DNA from: Cymbidium sinense
Lineage: Eukaryota > Streptophyta > Magnoliopsida > Asparagales > Orchidaceae
Length of the DNA: 64,000 bases
Direction of reading: 5' to 3'
Assembly: GCA_021442155.1 (NCBI GenBank)
Contig: CM038214.1
Span: 316,975,001 to 317,039,000 of the forward strand
Position 1 is the first letter of the stretch. Each line of letters starts with the position of its first letter. This document shows positions 24,701 to 37,430 of this stretch, piece after piece. The notes under the pieces are model-generated. The model was not told the origin of the DNA, made no database searches, and worked only from the letters and a program-made list of their open reading frames with translations. Both the position numbers and the translations under genes were made by a program.

Positions 24701-27700
24701 ACCCTAATCCTGGACACAACCTTAAACCCTAGCCCTAAAGGCCCTTGGGCCCTACACTGGGCCTCACTTAGCTAAAACTAAGATATAAATTAATTAGTAA
24801 TCTAAATGTGGGTTTGCTTGGTTTTAAAGGAGCCCTACTCAGGAATCTAAACCCTAAATCCTCCACAATCTTACCTAAATCCTGTGCCTCCCTACCCTAT
24901 TATTAGGCTAAATCACCATAAACACTAAACCTGAGCCACAGGCCCTAAACCAGGCCCTGGCTCGACCCTAAATCTTACCCTGACCCTAGCCAACCTACCA
25001 TATGTGTGGACCACTGAGTCTGACTGCCCCAAATCCTAAATCATAAAACTTAAACTTCCTACCACTCCCTCTTAAACTGACCATACCATGAGCCGCCACC
25101 ACAACCCTAAACCTACCAATCCTCCCTAAATACCATAAAATCTAAAAAACTAAAAAACATGAAAATAACTAAAAATAAAACAAACATAAATTAAAATGAT
25201 AAAATAAAATAAATGCATAAATTGAAAACCTAAACTTAAACCTAAACGTAAAAATAAAATTAAATTAAAACTTAAAACTAAACTAAAATAAAATAAATAA
25301 AAACCTAAACTAAACTAAAAAATAAAATAAACCTAAAAATAAAAAACCTAAATGTGAAATAAAAATAAACTAAACTTAAAATAAAATAAATTAAAATGAA
25401 AACTAAATAAAAACCTAAACCTAAAAAATAAACATAAAAATAAATAAAAAATAAAGACTAAACCCTAAATTAAAAAAAATCTCAACCTAAAATGGAAAAA
25501 AATAAACCTAAACCTAAACTAAAATAAACTAAACTAAAATAAATAAAACCTAAACCTAAACCTAAAATAAACTAAACATGAACCCTAAGTTAAATAAAAT
25601 AAAATAAACTAAAAGTAAACCTATACCTAAACTTAAAAAATAAACCTAAAATAAAAACCTAAAGCATAAAGCAAAGAAAATAAAATAAAAACCTAAATCT
25701 AAACCTAAAAATAAAAAATAAAAATAAACTAAAAAAATTAAATAAAAATAAAACTAAATTATAAAATAAGTAACAACCTAAATCTAAACCTAAAAAGTAA
25801 TCTAAAATAAAAAACAAAAACTAAAATAAATAAACCTAAAAATAAATAAACTAAAATTTAAATAAAAAATAAACTTAAATAAAAATAAAAACTAAAATAA
25901 ACTAAAAACTAATAAATAAACTAAATAAACCTAAACCTTTGGTTTGCTTAAAAAATACTATACACTAAACTAAACCTAAATCCTAGGCCACCTAAACCAC
26001 AAAACCTAAATCCTAAAACTACCCTAAACCTACCCTCCACTGCCCTACTAATTACTAATACCTAACTGATCTACTAGGCCCTAGGTGAGGCCCTGTGGCC
26101 CTAAACCCTGGACCTGACCATGGGCCCTGATCTCAGCTACACTAAACCTTCTAAATCTATGACCACATACCACTGATGTTAGCCGGACCCCAGATCCACA
26201 CTGGGCTGGGCCTGACCCAGGCCCAAACCACTGACCTAACCTAAATCCTAAATCACAGGCCCAAACCACAAGCTGACTAAATCTTGATCATTGACTAGGC
26301 CACCCTAAACCACAAACCCTGTAAAGCTCTAAACTTTAAACTGACCTGAAACAGCTAAAACCAAACCAAATGCACCCTAAGCCCTAAATCTAAACATTAA
26401 ACCTAAAACCCAAAACCCTAATCCTGGATCATGACCAAACCCAACCAAAACCTAAACCACAACCTAAACCCCTAAAACCAAACCCAGAAACTTAAAAGAA
26501 ATAAACCTACTAAATATAACCTAATAATAAAATAATTAAAAAAATTAACCCAAAATAAAAAAAACAAAATAAAATAAAAAATAAACTAAAACCTAAACAT
26601 AAACCTAAAAATAAAATATAATAAAAAATAGAAATAAACTAAAATAAAATAAATAAAACTTAATCTAAACTAAAATAAAATAAACCTAAGAATAAAACCT
26701 AAATAAAATAAAACTAATGATAAAATAAAATAAACCTAAAATAAAATAAAACTAAATAAAACCTAAACCTAAAATAAACCTAAAATAAATAAAAAAATCA
26801 CACATAATCCTAAACTAATAAAAACTAAACATAAAATAAAATAATATAAACAAAATAAAGTAAACCTTAACCTAAACTAAAATAAACTAAACTAAAATAA
26901 ATAAATCCTAAACCTAAATCTAAAATAAAATAAACCTAAACTGAACCTAAACTAAATAAAAATAAACTAAAATAAATCTAAACCTAAACTAAAAAAAATA
27001 AAACCCAAAAAATAAACTTAAGATAAAAACTTAAAACTTAAAACTAAAACAAAAAAAAAAATCTAAACCTAAATCAAAAAATAAAAAATAAAACCTAAAC
27101 CTAAATAATTAAATAAAAATAACACTAAACTAAAAAATAAACCTTAACCTAAGCTAAACCTAAATAATAAACTAAATAAAAAACTTAAACTTAAATAAAT
27201 AAACCTAAAATAAATAAACCAAATTAAATAAAAATAAAAAATAAAACTAAATAAAAAATAAAAAAAACTAATAAATAAGAAATAAACTAAATAAATAAAA
27301 TAAACCCTACACTAACCCTCAACCCTAAACCCTAAACCCTATCTGTGACCTCACCTACCCACCTCCACTAAACCCTAAATCTTAAAACCCTAAACCCTAA
27401 ATCTTAAAACCCTAAACCCTAAACCCTAAACCGTAAATCTTAAACCTTAAACCCTAAACCCTAAGCCCTAAAACCTACAAACCTAAACCCTAAACCTTAA
27501 ACCCTAAACACTAAATCTTAAACCTTAAACCCTAAAAGTCTAAAACCTAAAAATCTAAACATAAACTAAAAAAACATGAAAATAAAATAAATAAAAAAAC
27601 CTAAACATAAATAAAATAATAAAATAAAATAAAATAAAAACACAAATTAAAACCTAAACCTAAACTTAAATCTAAAAAAAAAAAAAAACTTAAAACGAAA

Positions 27701-28510
27701 CTAAAATAAAATAAATAAAAACCTAAACTAAACTAAAAAATAAATTAAACCTAAAAATAAAAAAACCTAAATAAAATAAAACCTTAATATAAAATAAAAA
27801 TAGATTAAACCAAAAATAAAATTAAATAAAATAAAAACTAAATAAAAACCTAAACCTAAAAAATAAACCTAAAAATAAATAAAAAATAAAGATTAAACCC
27901 AAAACTAAAAAAAACCTCAACCTAAAATGGAAAAAAATAAACCTAAACCTAAACTAAAATAAACTAAACTAAAATAAATAAAACCTAAACCTATACATAA
28001 AATAAATAAAACGTGAAGCCTGAACTAAATAAATAAAATAAACTAAAAATATACCTAAACCTAAACTAAAAAAAAACCTAAAATAAAAACCTAAAGCTTA
28101 AACCAAAGAAAATAAAATAAAAACCTAAACCCAAACCTAAAAATAAAAAATAATAACTAAACTAAAAAAATTAAATAAATATAAAACTAAACTATAAAAT
28201 AAGCATAAACCTAAATCTAAACCTAAAAAGTAATCTAAAATAAAAAACCTAAACTAAAATAAACAAACCTAAAATAAATAAACTAAACTAAATAAAAAAT
28301 AAACTTAAATAAAAATAAAAAATAAAATAAACTAAATAAACCTAAACCTATCGGTTTACTTAATTTAAATAAAAAAACACTAAACCCTAAACCCTAAACC
28401 CTAAATCCAAAACTTTACACCCTAAAACTAACCCTAAACACTAAACCCTATACCTACTACCCTAAATCCTAAACCCTAAACCCTATACCTTAAACCCTAA
28501 AAAACCCTAA
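21774..28510 (+). repeat. Telomere-like satellite, long stretch with several higher-order units
   Basis: Markers lie at 22227-22245, 23108-23126, 24201-24226, 24803-24825, 25931-25951 and 28341-28366. Four in a row (23108 to 25931) share the variant GGTTTGCTT instead of GGTTTACTT, which points to local homogenisation. The A-rich blocks ending at 24200, 25930 and 28340 align with one another position by position. The patches 23220-23470, 24240-25140, 25960-26480 and 27310-27370 contain unusual G-bearing words (CCCTGGGCCC, GGGCCCTAAAC, ACCCTGACC) not seen elsewhere; these may be sequencing artefacts. No gene is seen, and the frames in these patches are low-complexity. Confidence 0.85.
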
Positions 28511-29617
28511 ATCCTTTTGAGGCAGCATCAGTTTTTACCCTTTTCTCTTGTTCTTCATCTTTGATTTGATTCAATCTTCGCAACCATGTACAGAATGATG
28601 CAGTCAAGAGAGGAAGGTCGACACTTGAATGGGAATGAATGCTGGTACTAAGTGATCGAAAGAAACAAAGTCTAATCAACCTGGTTTAGGAGGCAAATCC
28701 AAGACATGCACCAAGTTTTTCAGCAGTTCTGGGTGCCCTTTTGGTGAGGGATGCCACTTTCTCCACTATGTACCTAGGGGTTATGGTGTTGTAACACATA
28801 TAACTAACCGAGGAATCACTGCCCTTGCCCCTGCATCAAGAAATCCAATTGGACCAACCCCCATAGTTGATGGCCCTCCAGTTGCCAAGACTCGCTTATG
28901 CAACAAGTACAATACCGCAGAGGGTTGAAAATTTGGTGATAAATGTTACTTTGCCCATGAAGAGAGAGAACTTGGTCGGTCGCTCTATTCTAGTCATGAA
29001 CACTTGATGGCTGGCAGACTCATTGGTCGCCTCGAGCCTCTTCCTCCCCCTGGGCTTGGTCCATCCGCTCGCTTTGGCGCCTCTGCCACCGCCAAGATAA
29101 GTATGGATGCCTCTTTGGCTGGTGCCATCATTGGTAAGGGTGGGGTGAACACAAAGTAGATTTGCCACCTAACCGGAGCTAAACTATTCATACATGAGCA
29201 TGAGACATACCCAAATCTTAGAACATTACCGGAAGGTACATTTGATATCAAGACTGGGTGGTTCAAGTAATTGTTAACATTAGTAGTGTTGGTGTTGTTC
29301 TTGTGCTAAGCACCAATTTTGGGGAAGGTGGTCCAGGAGAAATTTTAAGATGAAGATAAAATAATTTCACCAAAAGTTGCACCTTTGGTGAGAGGTGCCA
29401 TTTGCTCATTAACTTCATAAGGATGTCGCTTGAAATGTTTGAGCCCACACCTTTGAGAGGACATTTGTAAAGCTAGTTGGTTTTGTAGTTGATGACAATG
29501 GCTTAAGAACTGGTAGTTTCTTATTGTTATTGCATCTCTTGAGTAGTTTTCTCTAATGATGTTTGATATTTATCAGCAGTTTCTATTCATGCTCCTTCTG
29601 CAGCTTCAAAAAAAAAA
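28511..29617 (+). pseudogene. Processed pseudogene of a three-CCCH plus KH domain protein
   Basis: An intronless, A-tailed copy of an mRNA for a plant CCCH zinc-finger protein with a KH domain. In order: a 5' leader, a start region near 28586, CCCH finger 1 (28701-28769, with C-x8-C-x5-C-x3-H spacing in CTKFFSSSGCPFGEGCHFLH), CCCH finger 2 (28886-28959), a KH domain with GKGG at 29130-29144 in IIGKGGVN, CCCH finger 3 (about 29340-29405, CTFGERCH), then a 3' untranslated region and an A-run at 29608-29617. Proteins of this layout bind RNA. The copy is dead: a finger-2 cysteine codon is TGA (28926-28928), the KH domain has a TAG at 29157-29159, and frameshifts occur in the N-terminal part and before finger 3. 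Both ends abut CCCTAAA repeats. The family assignment is firm from motif order; the exact parent gene is not known. Confidence 0.88.
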
Positions 29618-32600
29618 CCCTAAAAAACCCTAAACCTTAAACTAACCTTAAAATCTAAACACTAACCCTAACCCTAAATCTTAAACCCTAAACCCTAAGC
29701 ACTAAAACCCTAAACCATAAACCCTAAACCCTAAAGTAGCCCTAAACACTAAACCCTAGACCCTAAAAACTCAAAACCCTAAACCCTAAAGCCAAAACAC
29801 TAAACCCTAAACTAACCTTGAACCTTAAGCTAACCCTAAACCCTAAACCCTAAACCTTCAACCCTAAACCCTCAAAAACCTTGAAGCCTAAACACTAAAC
29901 CCTAAACCCAAAACCCTAACCCTAACCCTAAAACCTAAACCCTAAACCCTAATACCTAAACCCTAAAACCCTAAATCTTAATCCCTAAACTAACCATAAA
30001 CCCTAAACCCTAAAAACTCTAAACCCTAAAGCCTAAACCTTAAACTTTAAACTAACCCTAAACCCTAAGCTAACCAAAAACCATAAACCTTAAATGCACA
30101 AAACCCTAAGCCCTAAAGCCTAAACACTAAACCCTAAACCTTAAACCCTAATCCTAGACCATAAACCCAAAAACCCTAAACCCTAAAACACTAAACCCTA
30201 AATCCTAAACCTTGAAAACTTAAAAAGCTAAACCTAAATTAAATAAAACCTAAAAATAAAATAAATAAAAAATTAAACCTAAATAAAATAAATAAAATTA
30301 AATAAAATAAAACATAAAATAAAACTTAAACATAAACCTAAAAATAAAATAAAATAAAAAATAGAAATAAACTAAAATAAAATAAATAAAAATTTAACTA
30401 AACTAAAAAAATAAAATAAACATAAGAATAAAAACCTAAATAAAATAAAAACTAAATGTAAAATAAAAATAAAATAAACTTAAAAGAAAATAAAATAAAA
30501 ACTAAATAAAAACCTAAACCTAAAAAATAAACCTAAAATAAATAAAAAAATCACACATAATCCCTAAACAAACAAAAAACTAAACATAAAATAAAAATAA
30601 AATAAACAAAATAAACCCTAAACCCTATACCCTAAACCCTAAAATAAACCCTAAACCTTAAACCCTAATCCTAGACCATAAATCCTAAAACCCTAAACCC
30701 TAAAACACTAAACCCTAAACCCTAAACCCTAAACCTTGTAAACATAAAAAGCTAACCCTAAACTAAATAAAAACCTAAACTAAAATAAATATAAAATAAA
30801 CTAAATAAACCTAAACCTATTAATTTTTTAAAAGGAAACTCTAAACCCTAAACCCTAAACCCTAAATCCTAAACCCTAAATCTTATACCATAAATCCTAA
30901 AATTAACCCTAAACCTTAAATCCTAAGCCCTAAAAAATACTAAACCTTAAATCCTAAACCTAAACTAAACTAAATAAACCCTAACTCCTAACTCTCAACC
31001 TAAACCCTAAAAAACTCCTAACTAACCTAACTCCTAAACCTAAAACTAACCTTAAACCTTATACTGTGAACCCTAAATCTACAACCCTAAACCCTAAACC
31101 CTAAATCTTAAAACCCTAAATGCTAAACCCTAAACCCTAAACCCTAAATCCTAAACCCTAAAGCCTAAACCCTAAGCCCTAAAACTTAAACCCTAAACCC
31201 TAAACCCTAAACACTAAACCTTAAACCCTAAATCCTAAACCCTAAACCTTAAACCCAAAACATCTTAAAATCTAAACTAAAAAAAAACATGAAAATAAAA
31301 TAAATAAAATAACATAAACATAAATAAAATAAAACAATAAAATAAAATAAATGAATAAATTAAAACCTAAACTTAAACCTAAACTTAAAAATAAAATTAA
31401 ATTAAAACTTAAAAATAAACTAAAATAAATTAAATTAAAACCTAAACTAAACTAAAAAAAATAAACCTAAAAATAGAAAACCTAAATGTGAAATAAAAAT
31501 AAATTAAACTTAAAATAAAATAAAAACTAAATAAAAACCTAAACCTAAAAAATAAACATAAAAAAAAATAAAAAATAAAGGCTAAACCCTACTAAAAAAA
31601 ATATCAACCTAAAATGGGAAAAATTAAAGCTAAACCTAAACTAAAATAAACTAAACTAAAATAAATAAAAACTAAACCTAAACTTAAAATAAATTAAACA
31701 TGAACCCCTAAACTAAATAAAATAAAATAAACTAAAAGTAAACCTATACCTAAACTTAAAAAATAGACCTAAAATAAAAACCTAAAGCATAAACCAAAGA
31801 AAATAAAAATAAACTAAAAAATTTAAATAAATATAAAACTAAACTATAAAATAAGCATCAACCTAAATCTAAACCTAAAAAAATAAAATAAAAACCTCAA
31901 CAAAAAATAAAAAAAATAAAACCTAAACCTAAAAAATAAAATTAAAATAAAAATAAATAAAAAAATGAACATAAATCTAAACCTAAACCTAAAAAATAAA
32001 CTAGATTAAAAAAACATAAACTAAAATAAATAATCAAAACTAAATAAAAAAATAAACCTAAATAAAAATACAAAATAAAATAAACTAAAAAAATAAAAAA
32101 TAAACTAATAAACTAAATAAACCTAAACCCGTCGGTTTACATAATTTCTTTTTTATTTAAAAAAAACCTGTAAACCCTAAATCCTAAATCCTAAATGAAA
32201 AATCCTAAACTCTAAACCCTAAATCATAAAACTAACCCTAAACCGTATAACCTAAACTACAACCCTAAACCTAAACCTTAAAAACCCTAAACCCTAAACT
32301 AACCCTAACCCTAAACCCTATACCCTATACATTAAACCTTAACCCTAATCCTAAACCCTAAAACCCTAAAACCCTAAACCTAAACCCTAAACTAACCCTA
32401 AACCCTAAACCCTTAAAACCATAAACCCTGAAGCCTAAAGCCTAAACCTTAAACCCTAAGCCTCAAACTAACCCTAAACACTAACACCTAAATCGAAACC
32501 TAAACTAACTAAAATAAAATAAACTAAAAATAAACCAAAACCTAAACAAAAAAATAAAACCTAAAAATAAACCTAAAATAAAAACTTAAAACCTAAAGCT

Positions 32601-34161
32601 AAAAAAATAAAATAAAAATAGAAACCTAAACCTAAGAATAAAAATAAAAATAAAACTAAACTAAAAAATAAACCTGAACCTAAACCTTAACATAAAAAAT
32701 AAACAAAAATAAAATGCCTAAATTAAAATAAATAAACTAAAATAAATAAAAATAAAAATAAATTTAATAAATTTAATTCAAAATAAAAAATAAGATAAAC
32801 TAAAATAAATAAAAAAACTAAATAAACCTAAACCTACTAGTTGCTTAATTTCAAAAAAATAAAAAAAATAAAAAAAATAAAAATCAATGAAAAAAACCTA
32901 ACCCTAAACCCTAAACTCTAAATCCTAAACCTTAAACCCTAAAACCATAAACCCTAAACCCTAAACCCTAAACCCTAAAACCTTAAACACTAAACCATAA
33001 ACACTAAAAAATCCTTAACCCTAAACCCTAAACCTTAAATCCTAAACTAACCCTAACCCTAAACCCTAAACCCTAAATACTAATCCCTAAACCCTAACTT
33101 GAAACCCTAAACATTAAACCTTAAACCCTAAAGCCCTAAACCCTAAAGCTTAAACCCTAAAACCTAAACTAACCCTAAACCCTAAGCTAACCCTAAACAC
33201 CCTAAACCCTAAACCCTAAAGCATAAAGCCTAAACCCTAAGCTAACCCTAAAACCTAAACCTTAAACCTTAAAAACCCTAAACCCTAAACTCTAAACCCT
33301 AAACCCTAACCTTAAGCCCTAAACCCTAAACTGTAATCCTTAAAATCCTAAATCCTAAAACCCTAAACTATAAACTATAAACCATAAACCCTAAAAACTT
33401 AAAAACCTAAAAACCTAAACTTAAATTAAATAAAACTTAAGAATAAAATAAATAAGAAAACCTAAACCTAAATAAAAAAAAAGGAAACCTAAATTAAAAC
33501 TTAAAAATAAAATAAAATAAACTAATAAAAATAAACTAAAATAAAATAAATAAAAACCTAAATGAAACTAAAAAATAAAATGAACCTAAGAATAAAATAT
33601 GTAAATAAAATAAAAACTTAATATAAAATAAAAATTAAATAAACCTAAAATAAAATAAAATAAAACAAAAACTAAATAAAAACCAAAATTATAAAAAAAA
33701 CTTAAACCTAAAATAGAAATAAAAATAAAATAAACAAAATAAAATAAACCTAAACCTAAACTAGAATAAATAAAACCTAAACCTAAAATAAATTAAACTT
33801 AAACCCTAAACTAAATAAAATAAAATAAACTAAAAATAAACCTAAGCCTTAACTAAAAAATAAAACTTAAAAAATAAATCTAAAATAAAAACCTAAAGAA
33901 ATAAAATAAAAACCCAAACCTAAACCTAAAATGAAAATAAAACCTGAACCTAAAAAATAAAATAAAAATAAAAGTCAACTAAAAAATAAACGAAAACCAA
34001 AACCTAAACCTAAACCTAAAAAATAAACTAAAATAAAAAACCTAAACTAAAATAAATAAACTTAAAATAAATAAAGAAAACTATATAAAAATTAGAATTA
34101 AAATAAATTAAAATAAAAAACAAGATAAACTAAAATAAATAAAAAATAAACTAAATAGACC
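29618..34161 (+). repeat. Telomere-like satellite, higher-order repeat units
   Basis: CCCTAAA-rich at 29618-30220, 30615-30760, 30840-31260, 32165-32490 and 32890-33400, with A-rich blocks between. Markers lie at 30811-30830 (shortened), 32121-32147 and 32826-32851. The A-rich block at 31370-31860 matches those at 25200-25790 and 27640-28230. At 34161 the usual marker is replaced by the tail of a GR-RBP retrocopy. No gene is seen. Confidence 0.9.
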
Positions 34162-34205
34162 AAAGAAGAAATGTTGAATATGATTTTGTTATGTGTTAAA
34201 AAAAC
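34162..34205 (+). pseudogene. Orphan 3' tail of GR-RBP retrocopy
   Basis: Only the last 44 bases of the GR-RBP 3' end remain (AAAGAAGAAATGTTGAATATG, then GTTATGTGTTAAAAAAA). They join directly on the left to the AAATAAACTAAATA sequence that normally precedes a marker. A deletion must have fused the end of one unit to the tail of the retrocopy. Confidence 0.7.
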
Positions 34206-34784
34206 CAAAAATTCTAAACCCTACACCTAAAACTAAACCCTAAACCATAAACTCTAAACCCTAAAAATCTTAAACCCTATTAAATAAAATAAAACTAAAC
34301 CTAAACCTAAACCCTAAACCCTAAACTAAAATAAAATAAACCTAAATAAATAATAAATAAAAAACCTAAAACTAAACCTAAAACCTAAAATAAAAAATAA
34401 AACTAAACCTAAAAACTATAAACTAAACTAAACTAAACTAATAATAAATAAACCTAAATAAACAACCTAAACCTAAACTAAACCTAAACTTAAAACCTAA
34501 AACTAAAAATTAAATCATAACTAAACCCTAAACCTAAAACCTAAACTAAACTAAAACCTTAAACCCTAAAAAACCCTAAAAAAACTAAACCTAAACCCTA
34601 AACCCTAACCCTAAAACCTAAACTAAAACCCTAAACATAAAACTAAAAACTAAACCCTAAACACTAAACCTAAACCTAAACCTAAACTAATCCTAAACTA
34701 ACTAAATCAAACCCTAAATCAAACCCTAAACTAAATATTAAACTCTAAACCCTAAACCTAAACCCCAAACCCAAAACCATAAAC
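34206..34784 (+). repeat. Telomere-like satellite between two GR-RBP fragments
   Basis: CCCTAAA and CCTAAAC variants with scattered AAATAAA. No marker or gene is present. Confidence 0.9.
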
Positions 34785-35104
34785 TGATGTGAAGGAAGAG
34801 TTTAATGAGTGGGTAGTGGTGGTGAGGGAGAGATGGGGATATGATGGTGGATCCCGCTACTCTAGAGGCAGGGGTTATTCTGTTGGGAACTAGAGAAATT
34901 GAAGATCAACCGATCGAATCTCCTACTTATGGAATTGTGTCTTTACACTAGAGACGGTTCTACTTATCTAGGGTTTTTGATTTTCTCTATGAGGGCTCAT
35001 TTTTTATGTTATTGCTTATGTCTTAGAACGCTTTGGGTGCTACTTGCTTGATGAAATCAAAAATAGTAAATGTTGAATTTGAATTTGTTCTCTATTAAAA
35101 AAAA
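34785..35104 (+). pseudogene. GR-RBP retrocopy, last part of the tail plus 3' untranslated region
   Basis: It keeps only the final third of the glycine-rich tail: a GGYDGGS-type phrase, YSRGRG, then V-G-N followed by TAG where the family has NWRN. One or more single-base losses shift the frame before that. The 3' untranslated stretch (TTATGGAATTGTGTCTTTA, then GGTGCTACTTGCTTGATGAAAT) and an A-run ending at 35104 match the copies at 3331 and 10305. CCCTAAA repeats lie on both sides. Confidence 0.75.
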
Positions 35105-35466
35105 CCTTAAACCCTAAACCCTAAACCCTAAATCCTAAACTAAAACTTAAACCCTAAACCTAAAACTTAAATCCTAAACCCTAATCCCTAAACCCTAAAA
35201 ACCTTAAACCCTAAACACTAAACCTTACACCCTAAACCCTAAACCCTAAACCCTAAACCTTAAAACTAAACCTAAACCTAAACCCTAAACCCCAAACCTA
35301 AACCTAAACTTAAACCTAAAACCCTAAACCCTAAAATAATAAACCCTAAACCATAAAACATACAAGCCTAAACCCTAAACCCCAAACCCTAAATCCTAAA
35401 CTAACCCTAAACCCTAAACCCTAAACCTTAAACCCTAAACACTAATATAACCATAAACCCTAAACC
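35105..35466 (+). repeat. CCCTAAA-rich satellite at left edge of block B
   Basis: Dense CCCTAAA repeats ending at TAAACCTGAATAAAGATGTC. The same junction occurs at 10997-11005. Confidence 0.9.
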
Positions 35467-35579
35467 TGAATAAAGATGTCATTAGAGTAGATATAAAGAA
35501 TGACTAATCTAACATAGTTATGGTAGCTAAAGAAAATGTCTTCAAGAGACTTTATGTAATCCTAACATAGTAAGATTTT

Positions 35580-36289
35580 ATGTTCAAAATAAATATTATA
35601 TGTTGCAGCTTAGTATAGCATCATATATCATAATATATTATTTGGCATTTTTTAAATTCTTTTTGTATTTTACAATCATGCAGTCGAGCCTACACTAGCA
35701 TTATTTATAAAAATATTGATTTAGACTTTAGAATGGTGAAATTTGGCCAAATTCATAATAGATAGAGGATGGCATCATAATATATTGTTTCAATTTAAAA
35801 TATATAAGTGATACGACTAAAATATATAGTTTTTTATTGTTTGGACTAATTTTATGATTTTTTATATTAACAAATCCCTTATGATGTGATATGCAATATA
35901 TTATAATATAATATGTTTGTTTATTATAATATAGGATGCCATAACATAGTGTAGAATCATGCATTATAGCATATTATAGTGTATTACTACTTATTGTTTA
36001 GAATATTTTAATTTATTATAGTAAGATGTAGTAGAGTTTGTACTGGTATAATTCATAAAAATACTAATTTATAGGCTGAGATGATGGGATTTGGTCAAAT
36101 TTAAGGTAGGATTTAGGCAACATCATTGGGGGTGTGCTATGGTGTGTCATTTAATCAAAAGAATGGAATTTTGCATCCAAAATAAATTTCATTTTTCAAC
36201 CAAATTTTATAAATTTTTTCCTTAAAGTGATTCATTTTAAGGTGTAATGTAAGATAATATATTATATGAAAGCATATATAATGAATATA

Positions 36290-36351
<62 letters not shown>

Positions 36352-36850
36352 TGTGGTGGTGTGTTACTAAATGTTATTGTACATTTTAGTTTGCTTTACT
36401 TTTGTTATAATACATTGGGTCAAAACTCACAAAAATGTTAATTTTAAGGTTGAGATGGAAAAATTTGGACAAATTCATGGCACACACCAAGAAGCAACAC
36501 CAAAACTATGCTATCTTGTACCATTTCTAATAGAAAATAATTTTTACATCCAAAATGAACATTATTCATATATTGAGAAAATTTTGTTATTTGTTTCTTT
36601 TAAGTGATTCTAATGAGGTATAATGTTATATAATATATTATATTATAGCAAATTATAATTTAACATCATATATTATAATATAATATAGTGTGTTAATTCA
36701 CACTATAATATGTTTATGATGATATTGTATAGTTAGTTTGAGCTTGCACCATCACAAATCAGAAAATGTTGATTACAATGTTAAGATGATGTAATTTGAA
36801 GGAATACATTGTTAGTCTTTTGGTTGAAGTATTAAAGGTGTGCATAAGAG
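35580..36850. repeat. About 360-bp AT-rich tandem repeat, roughly 3.5 units
   Basis: The landmark GATG followed by AATTTGGCCAAATT or a close variant occurs near 35733, 36080, 36453 and, weaker, 36785. Each is preceded by a CATAAAAATACTAATTTA-like phrase. Spacing is about 330-370 bases. The units match 6060-6900 in block A1. There is no convincing coding potential, and the frames in it are AT-rich and not conserved in A1. Confidence 0.7.
36291..36348. repeat. AT dinucleotide microsatellite
   Basis: About 28 copies of AT. The matching place in block A1 (about 6400-6410) has only four or five, so it expanded in block B after the duplication. Confidence 0.95.
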
Positions 36851-36889
36851 AAGAAATAAGATTTGATGAGAATTCCATGTCAAGAACAT

Positions 36890-37430
36890 GGGAGATCCAC
36901 TAGGGATCACATGCATTGTACATAACATGTGAGGGGTCTATAGTCAAGAAGAAGAAAATACTGGGGATAAGGTTTGAATTTGATTTGATTATATGATTTA
37001 TGGAAAGAAGATTCTCTAGGGATAAGAATCCATAATCCATTGGGGATTAAGATCGAATCAACTTTAATTTGTTTTGATTTAATTGATGTGGAGGAATATC
37101 TACTAGAGATATGGGCTCAAGTCTACTGGGGATCGAGTATATGAACCTTCCACTAAAGAAGCAGGTTCGGGCTATCTGCTAAGGATTGGGATTTGAGTTT
37201 GATTTCATAGATTTGTTTGGGGATGTATCTGCTAGGGATAAGAGTTTCATTGATTTCTTTGATTTAGACTCTACTATGGAAGTTAGTTTAATTCAGTTCC
37301 ATTAAGGAGATTGGTTTTAAATTTGATTTGTTTGCTTAACTTGTTTATATATGATTTGTGGCACCACTGGGGAGAAGGGTGTGATTTAACTCCACTAGGG
37401 AAAATCAAATTAGTTTTAATTTAATCTGAG
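36890..37430. repeat. Short degenerate repeats around CCACTGGGGAT
   Basis: CTACTGGGGATCGAG, CTGCTAGGGATAAGAG, CCATTGGGGATTAAG and similar phrases recur every 30-80 bases. It is the sister of 6900-7505. Confidence 0.55.

Noticed and set aside
26081..26269. Minus-strand frame rich in Gly and Trp
   Set aside because: It lies in a G-bearing satellite patch of doubtful sequence accuracy; no domain, neighbour or conservation supports it.
28896..29448. Minus-strand frames of 61-90 codons
   Set aside because: Antisense shadows of the CCCH/KH retrocopy, which is clearly on the + strand with its A-tail at 29608-29617.
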